Below, one piece after another: positions 1-9,258 of a DNA stretch of 11,929 bases. The first letter of the stretch is position 1. Each line of letters starts with the position of its first letter. The notes beneath the pieces were generated by a model. It saw only the letters and a list, made by a program, of their open reading frames with translations, was not told the origin of the DNA and ran no database searches. Position numbers and translations under genes: made by a program. Source of the stretch: Cryomorphaceae bacterium (GTDB taxonomy: Bacteria > Bacteroidota > Bacteroidia > Flavobacteriales > Crocinitomicaceae); contig JAJTDX010000085.1 of assembly GCA_021298235.1 (NCBI GenBank), positions 1 to 11,929 of the forward strand, written 5' to 3'.

Positions 1-2166
<2,166 letters not shown>

Positions 2167-2181
2167 GTATAAAATTTTGCG

Positions 2182-2189
2182 CAAAGTTA
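2182..2189 (-). promoter_or_regulatory. Putative -7 promoter box for carA-eno
   Basis: The minus strand reads TAACTTTG, a perfect match to the Bacteroidota -7 consensus TAnnTTTG, in the gap between the rplQ terminator and carA. A transcript starting a few bases downstream would have a leader of only about 8-12 nt before the carA ATG at 2166. I see no good TTTG -33 element at the usual spacing (TTAC is the best candidate at about 19 nt), so this rests on the -7 box and on its position after a terminator. Confidence 0.6.
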
Positions 2190-2223
2190 GGATTTCATCT
2201 TGAAACAGGTAACAGATGTTCAT

Positions 2224-2253
2224 AAAAAAAGGGCAATGTTACCATTACCCTTT
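2224..2253 (-). terminator. Rho-independent terminator of the ribosomal protein operon
   Basis: Twenty bases after the rplQ stop, the minus strand forms an 11-bp hairpin. The arm AAAGGGTAATG (2253-2243) pairs with CATTGCCCTTT (2238-2228) with a single G-U pair. It closes a GUAA tetraloop of the stable GNRA class, and four further U residues (2227-2224) follow. This is a textbook intrinsic terminator that separates the operon from carA. Confidence 0.92.
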
Positions 2254-2273
2254 ATCTTCTGTAAATCAGACAA

Positions 2274-2870
2274 CTATTTTTCTTCAGCATTCTCTTCAGA
2301 ACCTTCATCCACTGAGTTTTCAGTAGCTTCTGGTGCTGTTTCTTCCACTACTGGAGCTTCGTCTACAGGCGTTTCAGTTTGAGGTGCTGCCTCAACATCC
2401 TCAACTGCTTCTACGACAGCAGCTGTATCTGTTCCTTCTGTGGTCTCTTTTTTAGCTCCACCTCTTCTCGAACGGCGTGTATTCTTCTTCGCTTTCTCAT
2501 TTGTGTAAATCTCATTGAAATCTACCAATTCAATCATACACATCTCAGCATTGTCGCCCAAACGGTATCCTGTACGGATAATACGCGTGTAACCACCCTC
2601 TCTATTAGCAATTTTAGGAGCAACCTCTCTGAAAAGCTCAGTGACAACATCCTTATTCTGAAGGTAACTGAATACAGTTCTTCTTGAATGTGTCGAATCT
2701 GTTTTCGCTTTAGTCAACAATGGTTCAACAAATCCACGCAACGCTTTTGCCTTTGCAATTGTTGTAGTGATGCGCTTATGCTCAATAAGTGAGCATGCCA
2801 TATTAGAAAGCATCGCTTTTCTGTGGGCAGATTTTCTTCCTAAATTATTTACTTTATTACCGTGTCTCAT
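2274..2870 (-). CDS. rplQ: Large subunit ribosomal protein L17 with acidic C-terminal extension
   Basis: L17 binds 23S rRNA on the solvent side of the 50S subunit near the tunnel exit. Residues 1-125 are a standard L17 core, opening with [19 protein letters not shown] and including [20 protein letters not shown] at 91-110. A basic patch ([10 protein letters not shown], 132-141) follows. The tail of about 55 residues is rich in E, A, T, P and V, has no predicted fold and is strongly acidic. The usual bacterial protein is about 116-130 residues, so the tail is an extension; such tails are frequent on L17 of Bacteroidota. This is the last gene of the operon; the terminator follows directly. A 94-base gap separates it from rpoA, with only a weak possible hairpin. 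Confidence 0.96.
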   Translation of the reverse strand: MRHGNKVNNLGRKSAHRKAMLSNMACSLIEHKRITTTIAKAKALRGFVEPLLTKAKTDSTHSRRTVFSYLQNKDVVTELFREVAPKIANREGGYTRIIRTGYRLGDNAEMCMIELVDFNEIYTNEKAKKNTRRSRRGGAKKETTEGTDTAAVVEAVEDVEAAPQTETPVDEAPVVEETAPEATENSVDEGSEENAEEK

Positions 2871-2964
2871 ATTTTAAATTTCGTAAGTAACGGTTAACTG
2901 AGTCTTTTCTAAGGTATCGCCTAAGGTCAGCCACCTATTACGCCATTATTAATTAATTGCGATA

Positions 2965-3786
2965 CTAATCTTTATCAAGTTTGTATTTTGAAACATTCAT
3001 CCCGAAAGAAAGTCCTTTGTTGTCAACAAGGTCTTCCAACTCAGTAAGTGACTTCTTACCAAAGTTACGGAACTTCAACAAGTCGTTCTTATTGTAAGAA
3101 ACAAGATCTCCCAATGTTTCAACATCAGCTGCTTTCAAGCAATTCAAGGCACGAACAGAAAGATCCATGTCAACCAGTTTTGTTTTCAACAATTGACGCA
3201 TGTGCAATGAGGTCTCATCGAACTCTTCTGTTTCAGCTTTTACTTCACTATCCAATGTGATTCGCTCATCAGAGAACAACATGAAATGGTGGATCAAAAT
3301 CTTTGCGGCTTCCTTCAATGCATCTTTCGGGTGGATAGAACCATCTGTCGTGATGTCAAGAACCAGTTTCTCATAATCCGTTTTCTGCTCAACACGGTAG
3401 TTTTCTATCGCGTATTTTACGTTCTTAATCGTAAACTTTCCAATATCACCTGCAGTCAGTTTATCCTGACCTGAAACAGAAATAACAACTGTCTCACTAT
3501 CCGTTCCATCAATCTGCTGCTTAAAGCGAACTTGCTTCAAGTTAAGGATGATCTCAGTAACATCTTCCACTACACCTTTGATTGTAGTGAACTCATGATC
3601 TGCACCATCGATACGAATCGAAGATATCGCATATCCTTCCAACGATGAAAGTAGAATTCTTCGAAGTGAATTCCCAACTGTGATACCGTAGCCCGGTTCC
3701 AACGGTCTGAACTCGAACTGTCCGTGATGCTCATCGGACTGGATCATGATGACCTTATCCGGTTTTTGAAAATCTAAAATTGCCAT
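2965..3786 (-). CDS. rpoA: RNA polymerase alpha subunit, internally shortened
   Basis: The alpha subunit dimerises to start RNA polymerase assembly, and its C-terminal domain contacts DNA and activators. The product has 273 residues; close Bacteroidota homologues have about 330. The dimerisation domain is present in both its segments ([20 protein letters not shown] at 32-51; [11 protein letters not shown] and the helix region at 131-175). The C-terminal domain is complete (about 200-265, with [20 protein letters not shown] and [11 protein letters not shown]). Missing is the block between AGDIGK (112-117) and [11 protein letters not shown] (120-130). It normally includes the VLNP, ICxLD and GRGYVPA segments, about 57 residues, or roughly E. 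coli residues 120-179. The loss is in frame and removes about half of NTD domain 2. The flanks align cleanly, so this is a deletion and not divergence. Identity is certain; whether the gene is intact in the organism is doubtful. Confidence 0.93.
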   Translation of the reverse strand: MAILDFQKPDKVIMIQSDEHHGQFEFRPLEPGYGITVGNSLRRILLSSLEGYAISSIRIDGADHEFTTIKGVVEDVTEIILNLKQVRFKQQIDGTDSETVVISVSGQDKLTAGDIGKFTIKNVKYAIENYRVEQKTDYEKLVLDITTDGSIHPKDALKEAAKILIHHFMLFSDERITLDSEVKAETEEFDETSLHMRQLLKTKLVDMDLSVRALNCLKAADVETLGDLVSYNKNDLLKFRNFGKKSLTELEDLVDNKGLSFGMNVSKYKLDKD

Positions 3787-3853
3787 GTTTATTTGTTCTT
3801 CTTTTTAATTGTTCTTCGGTTGCGCGGTTGAAAAGACTGAAGAATTTCGATCC

Positions 3854-3881
3854 AACCCTTTAGCCGAATACCAAAAGGGTT
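3854..3881 (-). other. Inverted repeat after rpsD (rpsD-rpoA intercistronic hairpin)
   Basis: The minus strand has a perfect 8-bp stem, AACCCTTT with AAAGGGTT, around a 12-base loop. It begins four bases after the rpsD stop and ends 67 bases before the rpoA start. No U tract follows, so it is unlikely to be a full terminator. It could be a processing or stability element, or a partial attenuator that sets the amount of rpoA relative to rpsD. Confidence 0.55.
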
Positions 3882-3885
3882 TAAA

Positions 3886-4494
3886 TTACTTAGAGTACAA
3901 TTCGACGATCAGCTGCTCCTTGATGTTTTCAGGAATCATTTCACGTGAAGGCACGCTCAAAACCTTTCCAGACATCTCAGAATTATTCCAATCCAACCAG
4001 TCATATTTCTTATTGCTAGAGGACAATGAAGAAGAGATCGCTTCCAAAGACTTTGACTTTTCGCGAACACCAACAACATCACCAATTTTCAAAGTATATG
4101 ACGGAATGTTTACCACTTCACCGTTCACAGTAATGTGCTTGTGTGAAACCAACTGACGCGCTGCACGTCGGCTTGGAGCAACTCCGAGACGGTAAATAGT
4201 ATTATCCAAACGCGCTTCACATAACTGTAAAAGGTTTTCACCTGTAATACCTTTCATTCGTGACGCTTTCTCAAATAAGTTCGAAAACTGACGCTCAAGA
4301 ATTCCGTAAGTATACTTAGCTTTCTGTTTTTCACCAAGCTGAATAGCATATTCTGACTGCTTTCCACCTCTTCTTTTCGACGGTCCGTGTTGTCCTGGAC
4401 CGTAGCTTCTTCTGTCTAACGCTTTGTCCGGTCCAAAGATTGGATCTCTGAAACGACGAGCGATTTTTGATTTAGGGCCTGTATATCTTGCCAT
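3886..4494 (-). CDS. rpsD: Small subunit ribosomal protein S4
   Basis: S4 is a primary 16S rRNA binder that nucleates assembly of the 30S body; in several bacteria it also represses its own mRNA. The 202 residues match the usual length. The N-terminal domain starts [15 protein letters not shown] and contains [20 protein letters not shown] (30-49). The S4 RNA-binding domain spans about 95-147 ([20 protein letters not shown], then [12 protein letters not shown] and [11 protein letters not shown]). The zinc-binding cysteines found near the N-terminus of some S4 proteins are absent, so this is the zinc-free form. The leader just before the start ends ACAAATAAAA, very like the one before rpoA, and has no Shine-Dalgarno. 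The rpsK-rpsD gap holds a large hairpin. Confidence 0.98.
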   Translation of the reverse strand: MARYTGPKSKIARRFRDPIFGPDKALDRRSYGPGQHGPSKRRGGKQSEYAIQLGEKQKAKYTYGILERQFSNLFEKASRMKGITGENLLQLCEARLDNTIYRLGVAPSRRAARQLVSHKHITVNGEVVNIPSYTLKIGDVVGVREKSKSLEAISSSLSSSNKKYDWLDWNNSEMSGKVLSVPSREMIPENIKEQLIVELYSK

Positions 4495-4508
4495 TTTTAT
4501 TTGTTTTA

Positions 4509-4556
4509 AAGAGCGACCATGAATTAAGGCTTTCCTTCGATGGCCGAAATGCTCTT
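4509..4556 (-). promoter_or_regulatory. Structured rpsK-rpsD intercistronic leader
   Basis: The minus strand folds as three stacked helices. AAGAGC (4556-4551) pairs with GCUCUU (4514-4509). GGCCAU (4545-4540) pairs with AUGGUC (4520-4515). AAGG with CCUU closes an AAAG loop. There is a 5-base bulge between the first two helices and an internal loop between the last two. It ends 14 bases before the rpsD ATG. No U tract follows, so it is not a terminator. Its position suits a translational operator for rpsD, perhaps for S4 itself; the structure is seen, the function is inferred. Confidence 0.5.
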
Positions 4557-4570
4557 CCTATTAATTAAAA

Positions 4571-4957
4571 TTAAACGCGACGTCTTTTTGGTGGACGACA
4601 ACCATTGTGCGGTAGCGGAGTAACATCTACGATTTCAGTTACTTCAATTCCAGCATTGTGCAAGGCACGAATAGCAGACTCTCGTCCTGCTCCCGGACCC
4701 TTTACGAATACCTTCACTCTACGTAATCCGAAGTCATGTGCTTCTTTTGCTGCATCCTCTGCTGAAACCTGCGCAGCATAAGGCGTGTTCTTTTTAGAAC
4801 CTTTGAAGCCCATTTTTCCCGCTGATGACCATGAAATTACCTGGCCAGCGTTGTTAGTCAAAGAAATAATAACATTGTTGAAGGTAGCTTGAATATGCGC
4901 TTCACCCGCTGCATCTACTTTGACGTTCTTCTTCTTTTTTTGATTAGACTTTGCCAT
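4571..4957 (-). CDS. rpsK: Small subunit ribosomal protein S11
   Basis: S11 sits on the 30S platform and helps shape the E site together with S7. The product from ATG 4957 has 128 residues with the full S11 fold: [19 protein letters not shown] near 20-38, [14 protein letters not shown] (43-56), and the conserved basic end [15 protein letters not shown]. Translation could be read two codons further up from a TTG at 4963, but the ATG gives the standard MAKSNQKKK start and is preferred. It lies between rpsM and rpsD as in most Bacteroidota, with structured spacers on both sides. Confidence 0.98.
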   Translation of the reverse strand: MAKSNQKKKKNVKVDAAGEAHIQATFNNVIISLTNNAGQVISWSSAGKMGFKGSKKNTPYAAQVSAEDAAKEAHDFGLRRVKVFVKGPGAGRESAIRALHNAGIEVTEIVDVTPLPHNGCRPPKRRRV

Positions 4958-4981
4958 TATCAATTATTAATTATTACTAGC

Positions 4982-5016
4982 TGCACAAACGCTCGATTTT
5001 AATCAAACGCTGCGCA
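4982..5016 (-). promoter_or_regulatory. Long stem-loop in the rpsM-rpsK intercistronic gap
   Basis: The minus strand folds into a 15-bp stem with a UAAA loop and one bulged U. UGCGCA (5016-5011) pairs with UGUGCA (4987-4982), and GCGUUUGAU (5010-5002) pairs with AUCGAGCGU (4997-4989). Four of the pairs are G-U; the rest are Watson-Crick. It starts five bases after the rpsM stop and ends 24 bases before the rpsK start. No U run follows, so termination is unlikely. A protein-binding operator or an RNase processing site would fit. Confidence 0.6.
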
Positions 5017-5021
5017 TTTTC

Positions 5022-5396
5022 TTATTTAGTTGCCTTTTTCTTGTTTGCAACAGTTTTTCTTCTACCATTTCTCGTGCGAGAGTTGTTCTTTGTGCGCTGA
5101 CCTCTTAACGGTAAACCGGCACGGTGACGAATTCCGCGCTGACATCCGATGTCCATCAAACGCTTGATGTTCAACTGGATCTCAGAACGCAACTGACCTT
5201 CCGTTTTGATCTCATTCACTGAATTTCGAATAGCTCCCAACTGATCATCATTCCAGTCGTTCACTTTGATGTTCTCATCGATCCCATTGTCCTTGAGGAT
5301 CTTTTGAGCAGTACTTCTTCCGATACCGTAGATGTAAGTCAATCCAATTACACCTCTTTTGTTTTTTGGTAAATCTATACCTGCAATACGTGCCAT
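5022..5396 (-). CDS. rpsM: Small subunit ribosomal protein S13
   Basis: S13 lies in the 30S head and forms bridges to the 50S subunit; its basic tail reaches towards P-site tRNA. The 124-residue product begins [14 protein letters not shown], has the helix-hairpin-helix segment [16 protein letters not shown] (19-34), the [19 protein letters not shown] signature (about 88-106) and a lysine/arginine-rich tail. Length and sequence are those of a complete S13. It starts 12 bases after the stop of rpmJ, the usual order. In E. coli the leader of this gene is the S4 target; here no room exists for that leader, and structure appears instead after rpsM and after rpsK. Confidence 0.98.
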   Translation of the reverse strand: MARIAGIDLPKNKRGVIGLTYIYGIGRSTAQKILKDNGIDENIKVNDWNDDQLGAIRNSVNEIKTEGQLRSEIQLNIKRLMDIGCQRGIRHRAGLPLRGQRTKNNSRTRNGRRKTVANKKKATK

Positions 5397-5408
5397 ACTC
5401 TAATAATA

Positions 5409-5525
5409 TTACCCTTGTCTTTGTTTAAGTTTAGGATTCTTCTTGTTAATCACATAAACCCTTCCTTTTCTCTTAACGATCTTGCAATCTGCAGAACGCT
5501 TTTTTACTGATGCTCTAACTTTCAT
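5409..5525 (-). CDS. rpmJ: Large subunit ribosomal protein L36, zinc-free form
   Basis: L36 is the smallest ribosomal protein and stabilises 23S rRNA in the 50S subunit. The gene encodes 38 residues, from [15 protein letters not shown] to NPKLKQRQG, which is full length. The zinc-binding form carries Cys11, Cys14, Cys27 and a His near 32. Here only Cys14 remains; residue 11 is Ser, 27 is Asn, and no histidine is present, so it cannot bind zinc in the normal way. That pattern is typical of Bacteroidota. It lies between infA and rpsM, its standard place. The start ATG at 5525 is the only reasonable one. Confidence 0.97.
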   Translation of the reverse strand: MKVRASVKKRSADCKIVKRKGRVYVINKKNPKLKQRQG

Positions 5526-5551
5526 CTTATTTAATTTTTTAAGGAACGTTC

Positions 5552-5770
5552 CTATTTATACCTGAAAGATATTCTTCCTTTCGTTAAATCGTAAGGAGAC
5601 ATCTCCACTTTCACTCTGTCACCAGGAAGAATTTTAATGTAAAACATTCTCATTTTTCCTGAAATATGAGCTGTGATGATATGACCATTTTCAAGCTCCA
5701 CTCTGAACATTGCGTTCGAAAGGGCTTCGATGATCGTACCGTCTTGCTCGATGGATGATTGCTTCGCCAT
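5552..5770 (-). CDS. infA: Translation initiation factor IF-1
   Basis: IF-1 binds the A site of the 30S subunit during initiation and helps IF-2 and IF-3 select the initiator tRNA. The 72 residues form a single S1-type OB fold: [20 protein letters not shown] (11-30), then [20 protein letters not shown] and the ending [12 protein letters not shown]. This is the normal length. It begins three bases after the secY stop, so it is almost certainly cotranslated. The map gene, which lies between secY and infA in some relatives, is absent here. A 12-base palindrome (5542-5553) spans the stop codon; it is too short and loop-poor to call functional. Confidence 0.98.
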   Translation of the reverse strand: MAKQSSIEQDGTIIEALSNAMFRVELENGHIITAHISGKMRMFYIKILPGDRVKVEMSPYDLTKGRISFRYK

Positions 5771-5773
5771 ATC

Positions 5774-7120
5774 TTAGAAACCAGATAATTCGTTAGCAGT
5801 TCTCCTCCCTTTAACACGAGTACCTTCCATCAAACCATCCATGTGACGATTCAGCAAGTATGATTCGATCTGCTGCAATGTGTCAAGCACAACACCTACC
5901 ATGATCAGAAGGGAGGTCCCTCCAAAGAACATAGCAAACGCATCATTCACTCCTGCGATCTTTGCCATGGCAGGAAGGATTGCAATTGCCGCCAGGAATA
6001 AAGATCCTGGGAAAGTAATTCTTGATACTAATGTATCTATATACTCTGCTGTTTCCTCACCGGGACGAACCCCCGGGATAAATCCTCCGCTTCTCTTCAG
6101 ATCATCGGCTATTTTGCGAGGGTTGATCATAATAGCAGTGTAGAAATACGTAAAAACGATGATCAATACTGCCAACAATACATTGTAACTTACTCCGTAT
6201 ATGTCACCCAAGGTCCTTGAAATGAAGTTCCCGCCTGTAGCATCTGCACTTGAGAAGATCATAACAGGAATAGTCATGATTGCTTGAGCAAAGATGATCG
6301 GCATTACTCCGGATGCATTTACTTTGATCGGCAGATAACTTCTTGCTCCTTGCTCATCCACCGCTCTCGCTCCAACGACGCGCTTGGCAGTATTGAGCGG
6401 GATTTTTCGAACCCCCTGAACGATCAAAACGGTACCAAGCACAACAAGCATGAACGCAACAATCTCCAATACGATTTTGATAAGGTTACCAGATCCAACT
6501 GCAAATCCGAATTCCGCAGTAAATGCTTCAGGCAGACGAGCAAGAATTCCAACCGTTATCAACAACGATATTCCATTTCCAATCCCTTTGTCTGTAATAC
6601 GCTCACCCAACCAAACTGCGAACATCGATCCAGAGATCAACACCAAAATAGTCTGCACCCACCAAAATGTATCAGCATCTGCAGGCATTGCTCCTTTTGA
6701 CTGCACATACAGCGTCAGGTACGAAGGTGCTTGCAATGCACAAATAATGATTGTAAGAACGCGCGTATAGTTGTTGATACGTTTTCTTCCGGATTCGCCT
6801 TCGTTCTGCATTTTTTGAACAGCAGGAACTGCCATGCCTAAAAGTTGCATAATGATCGAGGCACTTATGTAAGGCATGATTCCCAATGCCATAATTGATG
6901 CATTGGTGAAACCACCACCCGAGAAAAGTGAAAGAAGTGTTTCCAACGCGTTTTGTCCGCCTGCTGCCTGCGCATTCATGAGCGCGGTGTAGTTAACACC
7001 TGGCAGGATAACGAACGATCCAACGCGGTATACAAGTATCAAGGTCAGGGTCAAAATGATCCTTTTCCTCAATTCTTCCACCTTCCAGATGTTCTTTATA
7101 TTTTGTATAAAACGCTTCAT
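5774..7120 (-). CDS. secY: Protein translocase subunit SecY
   Basis: SecY is the channel of the Sec translocon in the inner membrane; with SecE and SecG it passes unfolded proteins outward and releases membrane segments sideways. The 448-residue product is a complete member with ten hydrophobic segments, roughly at 20-40, 73-95, 118-139, 152-172, 181-200, 213-236, 268-290, 312-332, 366-388 and 396-414. Family signatures include GERITDKGIGNGISLLI (172-188) in the TM4/TM5 region and GFIPGVRPGEETAEYI (346-361) in the large cytoplasmic loop that meets SecA and the ribosome. It follows rplO by 25 bases, and this gap holds a candidate promoter box. No deletion is seen here, in contrast to rpoA. Confidence 0.98.
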   Translation of the reverse strand: MKRFIQNIKNIWKVEELRKRIILTLTLILVYRVGSFVILPGVNYTALMNAQAAGGQNALETLLSLFSGGGFTNASIMALGIMPYISASIIMQLLGMAVPAVQKMQNEGESGRKRINNYTRVLTIIICALQAPSYLTLYVQSKGAMPADADTFWWVQTILVLISGSMFAVWLGERITDKGIGNGISLLITVGILARLPEAFTAEFGFAVGSGNLIKIVLEIVAFMLVVLGTVLIVQGVRKIPLNTAKRVVGARAVDEQGARSYLPIKVNASGVMPIIFAQAIMTIPVMIFSSADATGGNFISRTLGDIYGVSYNVLLAVLIIVFTYFYTAIMINPRKIADDLKRSGGFIPGVRPGEETAEYIDTLVSRITFPGSLFLAAIAILPAMAKIAGVNDAFAMFFGGTSLLIMVGVVLDTLQQIESYLLNRHMDGLMEGTRVKGRRTANELSGF

Positions 7121-7136
7121 TTTAAAAAAATGTTGG

Positions 7137-7144
7137 CAAAGTTA
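7137..7144 (-). promoter_or_regulatory. Candidate internal -7 promoter box before secY
   Basis: The rplO-secY gap contains TAACTTTG on the minus strand, identical to the box upstream of carA and a perfect match to TAnnTTTG. It ends 16 bases before the secY ATG. No TTTG is seen at the expected -33 position (a TTG lies only 14 bases upstream), so this may be chance. If real, it would let secY and the alpha section, including rpoA, be transcribed apart from the upstream ribosomal genes. Confidence 0.35.
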
Positions 7145-7145
7145 A

Positions 7146-7592
7146 TTAGATTTCCGAACAATTCCCACCCTGGGCTTCGATCACAGCTTTTGCTGATCCC
7201 GAAAACTTATGAGCCGTTACATTAATCTTTGTCTTCAACTCGCCTCTTCCTAAAATTTTAACAAGCTCATTTCTTGATACAAGTCCGTTCTCACGAAGGA
7301 CTTCCGGAGTGATCTCCGTTACGCTCTTGCGCTCGATCAATGACTGGATAATATCCAGGTTAATAGCCTTGTACTCAACTCGGTTGATATTCTTGAAACC
7401 AAACTTAGGTACGCGTCTTTGTAATGGCATCTGCCCTCCTTCGAAACCGATCTTTTTGCTGTAACCAGATCTTGATTTCGCTCCTTTATGCCCTCGAGTG
7501 GAAGTACCACCATGTCCAGAACCCTGACCACGTGCGATTCTTTTTTCTCTTTTAACGGAACCTTCAGCAGGAGTTAAATTATGTAAATTCAT
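7146..7592 (-). CDS. rplO: Large subunit ribosomal protein L15
   Basis: L15 is a late-binding 50S protein whose extended N-terminus threads into 23S rRNA. The 148 residues match the family length. The N-terminus MNLHNLTPAEGS is followed by a Gly/Arg/Lys-rich arm (RIARGQGSGHGGTSTRGHKG, 18-37) and FEGGQMPLQRRVPKFGF (50-66). The globular C-terminal domain ends with KINVTAHKFSGSAKAVIEAQ. The gene comes 20 bases after rpmD and leads into secY, the normal spc order. Confidence 0.98.
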   Translation of the reverse strand: MNLHNLTPAEGSVKREKRIARGQGSGHGGTSTRGHKGAKSRSGYSKKIGFEGGQMPLQRRVPKFGFKNINRVEYKAINLDIIQSLIERKSVTEITPEVLRENGLVSRNELVKILGRGELKTKINVTAHKFSGSAKAVIEAQGGNCSEI

Positions 7593-7612
7593 TTCAATTC
7601 GATTTATAAGTT

Positions 7613-7789
7613 TTACTCAACAACCTCTAATAGATGTTGTACTTTCTTAACCATTCCAAGGATTTGTGGAGTTGCCTCATGTTCAACAACCTGATTTAAC
7701 TTCCTAAATCCTAGCGCTTTAATGGTAGCCTTCTGAACAGCCGGTCGTTTAATAGCGCTTCTTACTTGCTTGATTTTAATTGTAGCCAT
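7613..7789 (-). CDS. rpmD: Large subunit ribosomal protein L30
   Basis: L30 is a small 50S protein present in most but not all bacteria. This short gene encodes 58 residues from the ATG at 7789. It begins MATIKIKQVRSAIKRPAVQK, continues with the family segment IKALGFRKLNQVVEHEATPQ (23-42) and ends in GMVKKVQHLLEVVE. That is the full length for the family. It lies between rpsE and rplO, its standard place, with 11 and 20 bases of spacing. Confidence 0.97.
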   Translation of the reverse strand: MATIKIKQVRSAIKRPAVQKATIKALGFRKLNQVVEHEATPQILGMVKKVQHLLEVVE

Positions 7790-7800
7790 CTGATACTCTA

Positions 7801-8316
7801 TTAACCGTTAAACACTTTGTCCAATGTTATTCCTCGCTGCTTCGCAACAGATACTGCATCTCTCATGTTAGAAAGTGCATCGATCGTTGCTTTTACCACG
7901 TTGTGCGGGTTTGAAGACCCTTGCGATTTAGCCAAGACGTTATGTACTCCAACACTTTCCAATACCGCACGCATCGCACCACCGGCGATTACTCCTGTAC
8001 CATTCGTAGCTGGCTTTAAGAAAACCTCTGCTCCACCGAATTTTCCTTTCTGAGGATGAGGAACTGTTCCCTTCAAGATCGGAACTTTGATCAAGTTCTT
8101 CTTTGCGTCGTCGATCCCTTTGGTGATCGCCTCAGTTACCTCTTTTGCTTTACCAAGTCCGTGACCCACGATTCCATTCTCATCACCAACTACAACGATG
8201 GCTGAGAAGCTGAAAGTACGTCCACCCTTCGTTACTTTTGTAACACGGTTTACAGCAACGAGTTTATCCTTTAACTCTATATCTGCAGATTTTACTCTAT
8301 TTACTTGTGCTGCCAT
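7801..8316 (-). CDS. rpsE: Small subunit ribosomal protein S5
   Basis: S5 contributes to decoding fidelity at the mRNA entry channel, with S4. The 171 residues contain the N-terminal double-stranded RNA-binding fold (about 15-80), with the signature [20 protein letters not shown] at 31-50 and [10 protein letters not shown] at 51-60. The C-terminal domain contains [15 protein letters not shown] (106-120) and [16 protein letters not shown] (133-148). It is complete and starts three bases after the rplR stop, so the two are closely coupled. The ATG at 8316 gives the expected MAAQVNRVK start. Confidence 0.98.
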   Translation of the reverse strand: MAAQVNRVKSADIELKDKLVAVNRVTKVTKGGRTFSFSAIVVVGDENGIVGHGLGKAKEVTEAITKGIDDAKKNLIKVPILKGTVPHPQKGKFGGAEVFLKPATNGTGVIAGGAMRAVLESVGVHNVLAKSQGSSNPHNVVKATIDALSNMRDAVSVAKQRGITLDKVFNG

Positions 8317-8319
8317 TTT

Positions 8320-8673
8320 TTAAAATTTAAGTCCGCCTTCTCGAGCTGAGTCAGCCAATGATTTAACTCTACCGTGGTACAGATACCCATTGCGATCAAA
8401 CACAACTGTCTCGATTCCGGCCTTTAATGCTTTTTCTGCTACTTCTTTACCAACAACTGCTGCTTGTTCGGTTTTATTAACCTTTTCAACAGCTTTGTTT
8501 TTGTATGAACCAGCGGATGCCAATGTAACCCCATTCACATCATCGATCAACTGAGCGTAGATCTGTTTGTTACTGCGGAATACTGAAAGGCGAGGCACCT
8601 TAGAAGTACCAGAGATCTTCTTTCTGATTCTTCTTTTAATTTTTGCTCTTCTGTTTAATTTACTGAATGCCAT
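8320..8673 (-). CDS. rplR: Large subunit ribosomal protein L18
   Basis: L18 binds 5S rRNA with L5 and helps form the central protuberance of the 50S subunit. The 117-residue product has the basic N-terminus [20 protein letters not shown] (5-24), then [19 protein letters not shown] (27-45) and the end [24 protein letters not shown]. Length and motifs are those of a complete bacterial L18. It lies 12 bases after rplF and three before rpsE. Confidence 0.98.
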   Translation of the reverse strand: MAFSKLNRRAKIKRRIRKKISGTSKVPRLSVFRSNKQIYAQLIDDVNGVTLASAGSYKNKAVEKVNKTEQAAVVGKEVAEKALKAGIETVVFDRNGYLYHGRVKSLADSAREGGLKF

Positions 8674-8685
8674 AACTATTAACTA

Positions 8686-9240
8686 TTATTTTTTACCTGC
8701 AGATTTACCAGCTTTTCTTCTAATCTCTTCACCCAAGAATCGAATACCTTTTCCTTTGTATGGTTCCGGCTTGCGGAAAGAGCGAATTTTGGCAGCGACC
8801 TGGCCCAAAAGTTGTTTGTCGTACGATTCCAACGTAACAACGGGTGCCTTACCCTTTTGGGTGTCTGCAGATACCTTAATTTCTGAAGGAATTTCGAATA
8901 CGATCGGGTGAGAGAAACCCAATGCAAGCTCCAACTGCTGACCAGTTGCTGTTGCACGATATCCTACTCCGATCACTTCCAATTCCTTCTTATACCCTTC
9001 CGAAACACCTACTACCATGTTCTGCAATAAAGCACGGTACAAGCCATGCTTTGCACGATGAGAAGGTGCATCTGATTCGCGGCTGAAAGTTATTGTGTTA
9101 TCCTCAATGTTCAACGTCACACAAGAATCGATCTCTTGAGACAAAGTACCTTTTGGACCCTTAACAGTAACACGGTTACCGTCTAACTTTACGTCTACTC
9201 CACTCGGGATGTTAACTGGGGATTTACCTATCCTTGACAT
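8686..9240 (-). CDS. rplF: Large subunit ribosomal protein L6
   Basis: L6 sits near the base of the L7/L12 stalk, close to the sarcin-ricin loop used by elongation factors. The 184 residues form two tandem repeats of the same fold: the first about 1-80 (MSRIGKSPVNIPSGV, VKGPKGTLSQ), the second about 81-170. The second carries the family signature PEPYKGKGIRF at 158-168. A basic tail (EEIRRKAGKSAGKK) ends the protein. The length is normal. It follows rpsH by 18 bases. Confidence 0.98.
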   Translation of the reverse strand: MSRIGKSPVNIPSGVDVKLDGNRVTVKGPKGTLSQEIDSCVTLNIEDNTITFSRESDAPSHRAKHGLYRALLQNMVVGVSEGYKKELEVIGVGYRATATGQQLELALGFSHPIVFEIPSEIKVSADTQKGKAPVVTLESYDKQLLGQVAAKIRSFRKPEPYKGKGIRFLGEEIRRKAGKSAGKK

Positions 9241-9258
9241 TTCTTATTATTCTTAAGA

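Noticed and set aside
2167..2223. Extension of carA to the ATG at 2223
   Set aside because: This ATG directly abuts the U tract of the rplQ terminator and lies upstream of the likely promoter box; the extra 19 residues do not resemble CarA.
2871..2964. Possible structure in the rpoA-rplQ gap (AGGT/ACCT pair and repeated CCTTAG)
   Set aside because: The stems are only about 4 bp with competing partners; no convincing fold or promoter box was seen.
5542..5553. Palindrome AGGAACGTTCCT at the infA stop
   Set aside because: As RNA it gives only a 4-bp stem with a 4-base loop; such short palindromes are expected by chance.
8679..8957. Open frame of 92 codons overlapping rplF
   Set aside because: It is in a shifted frame of the well-conserved rplF gene and has no recognisable domain.
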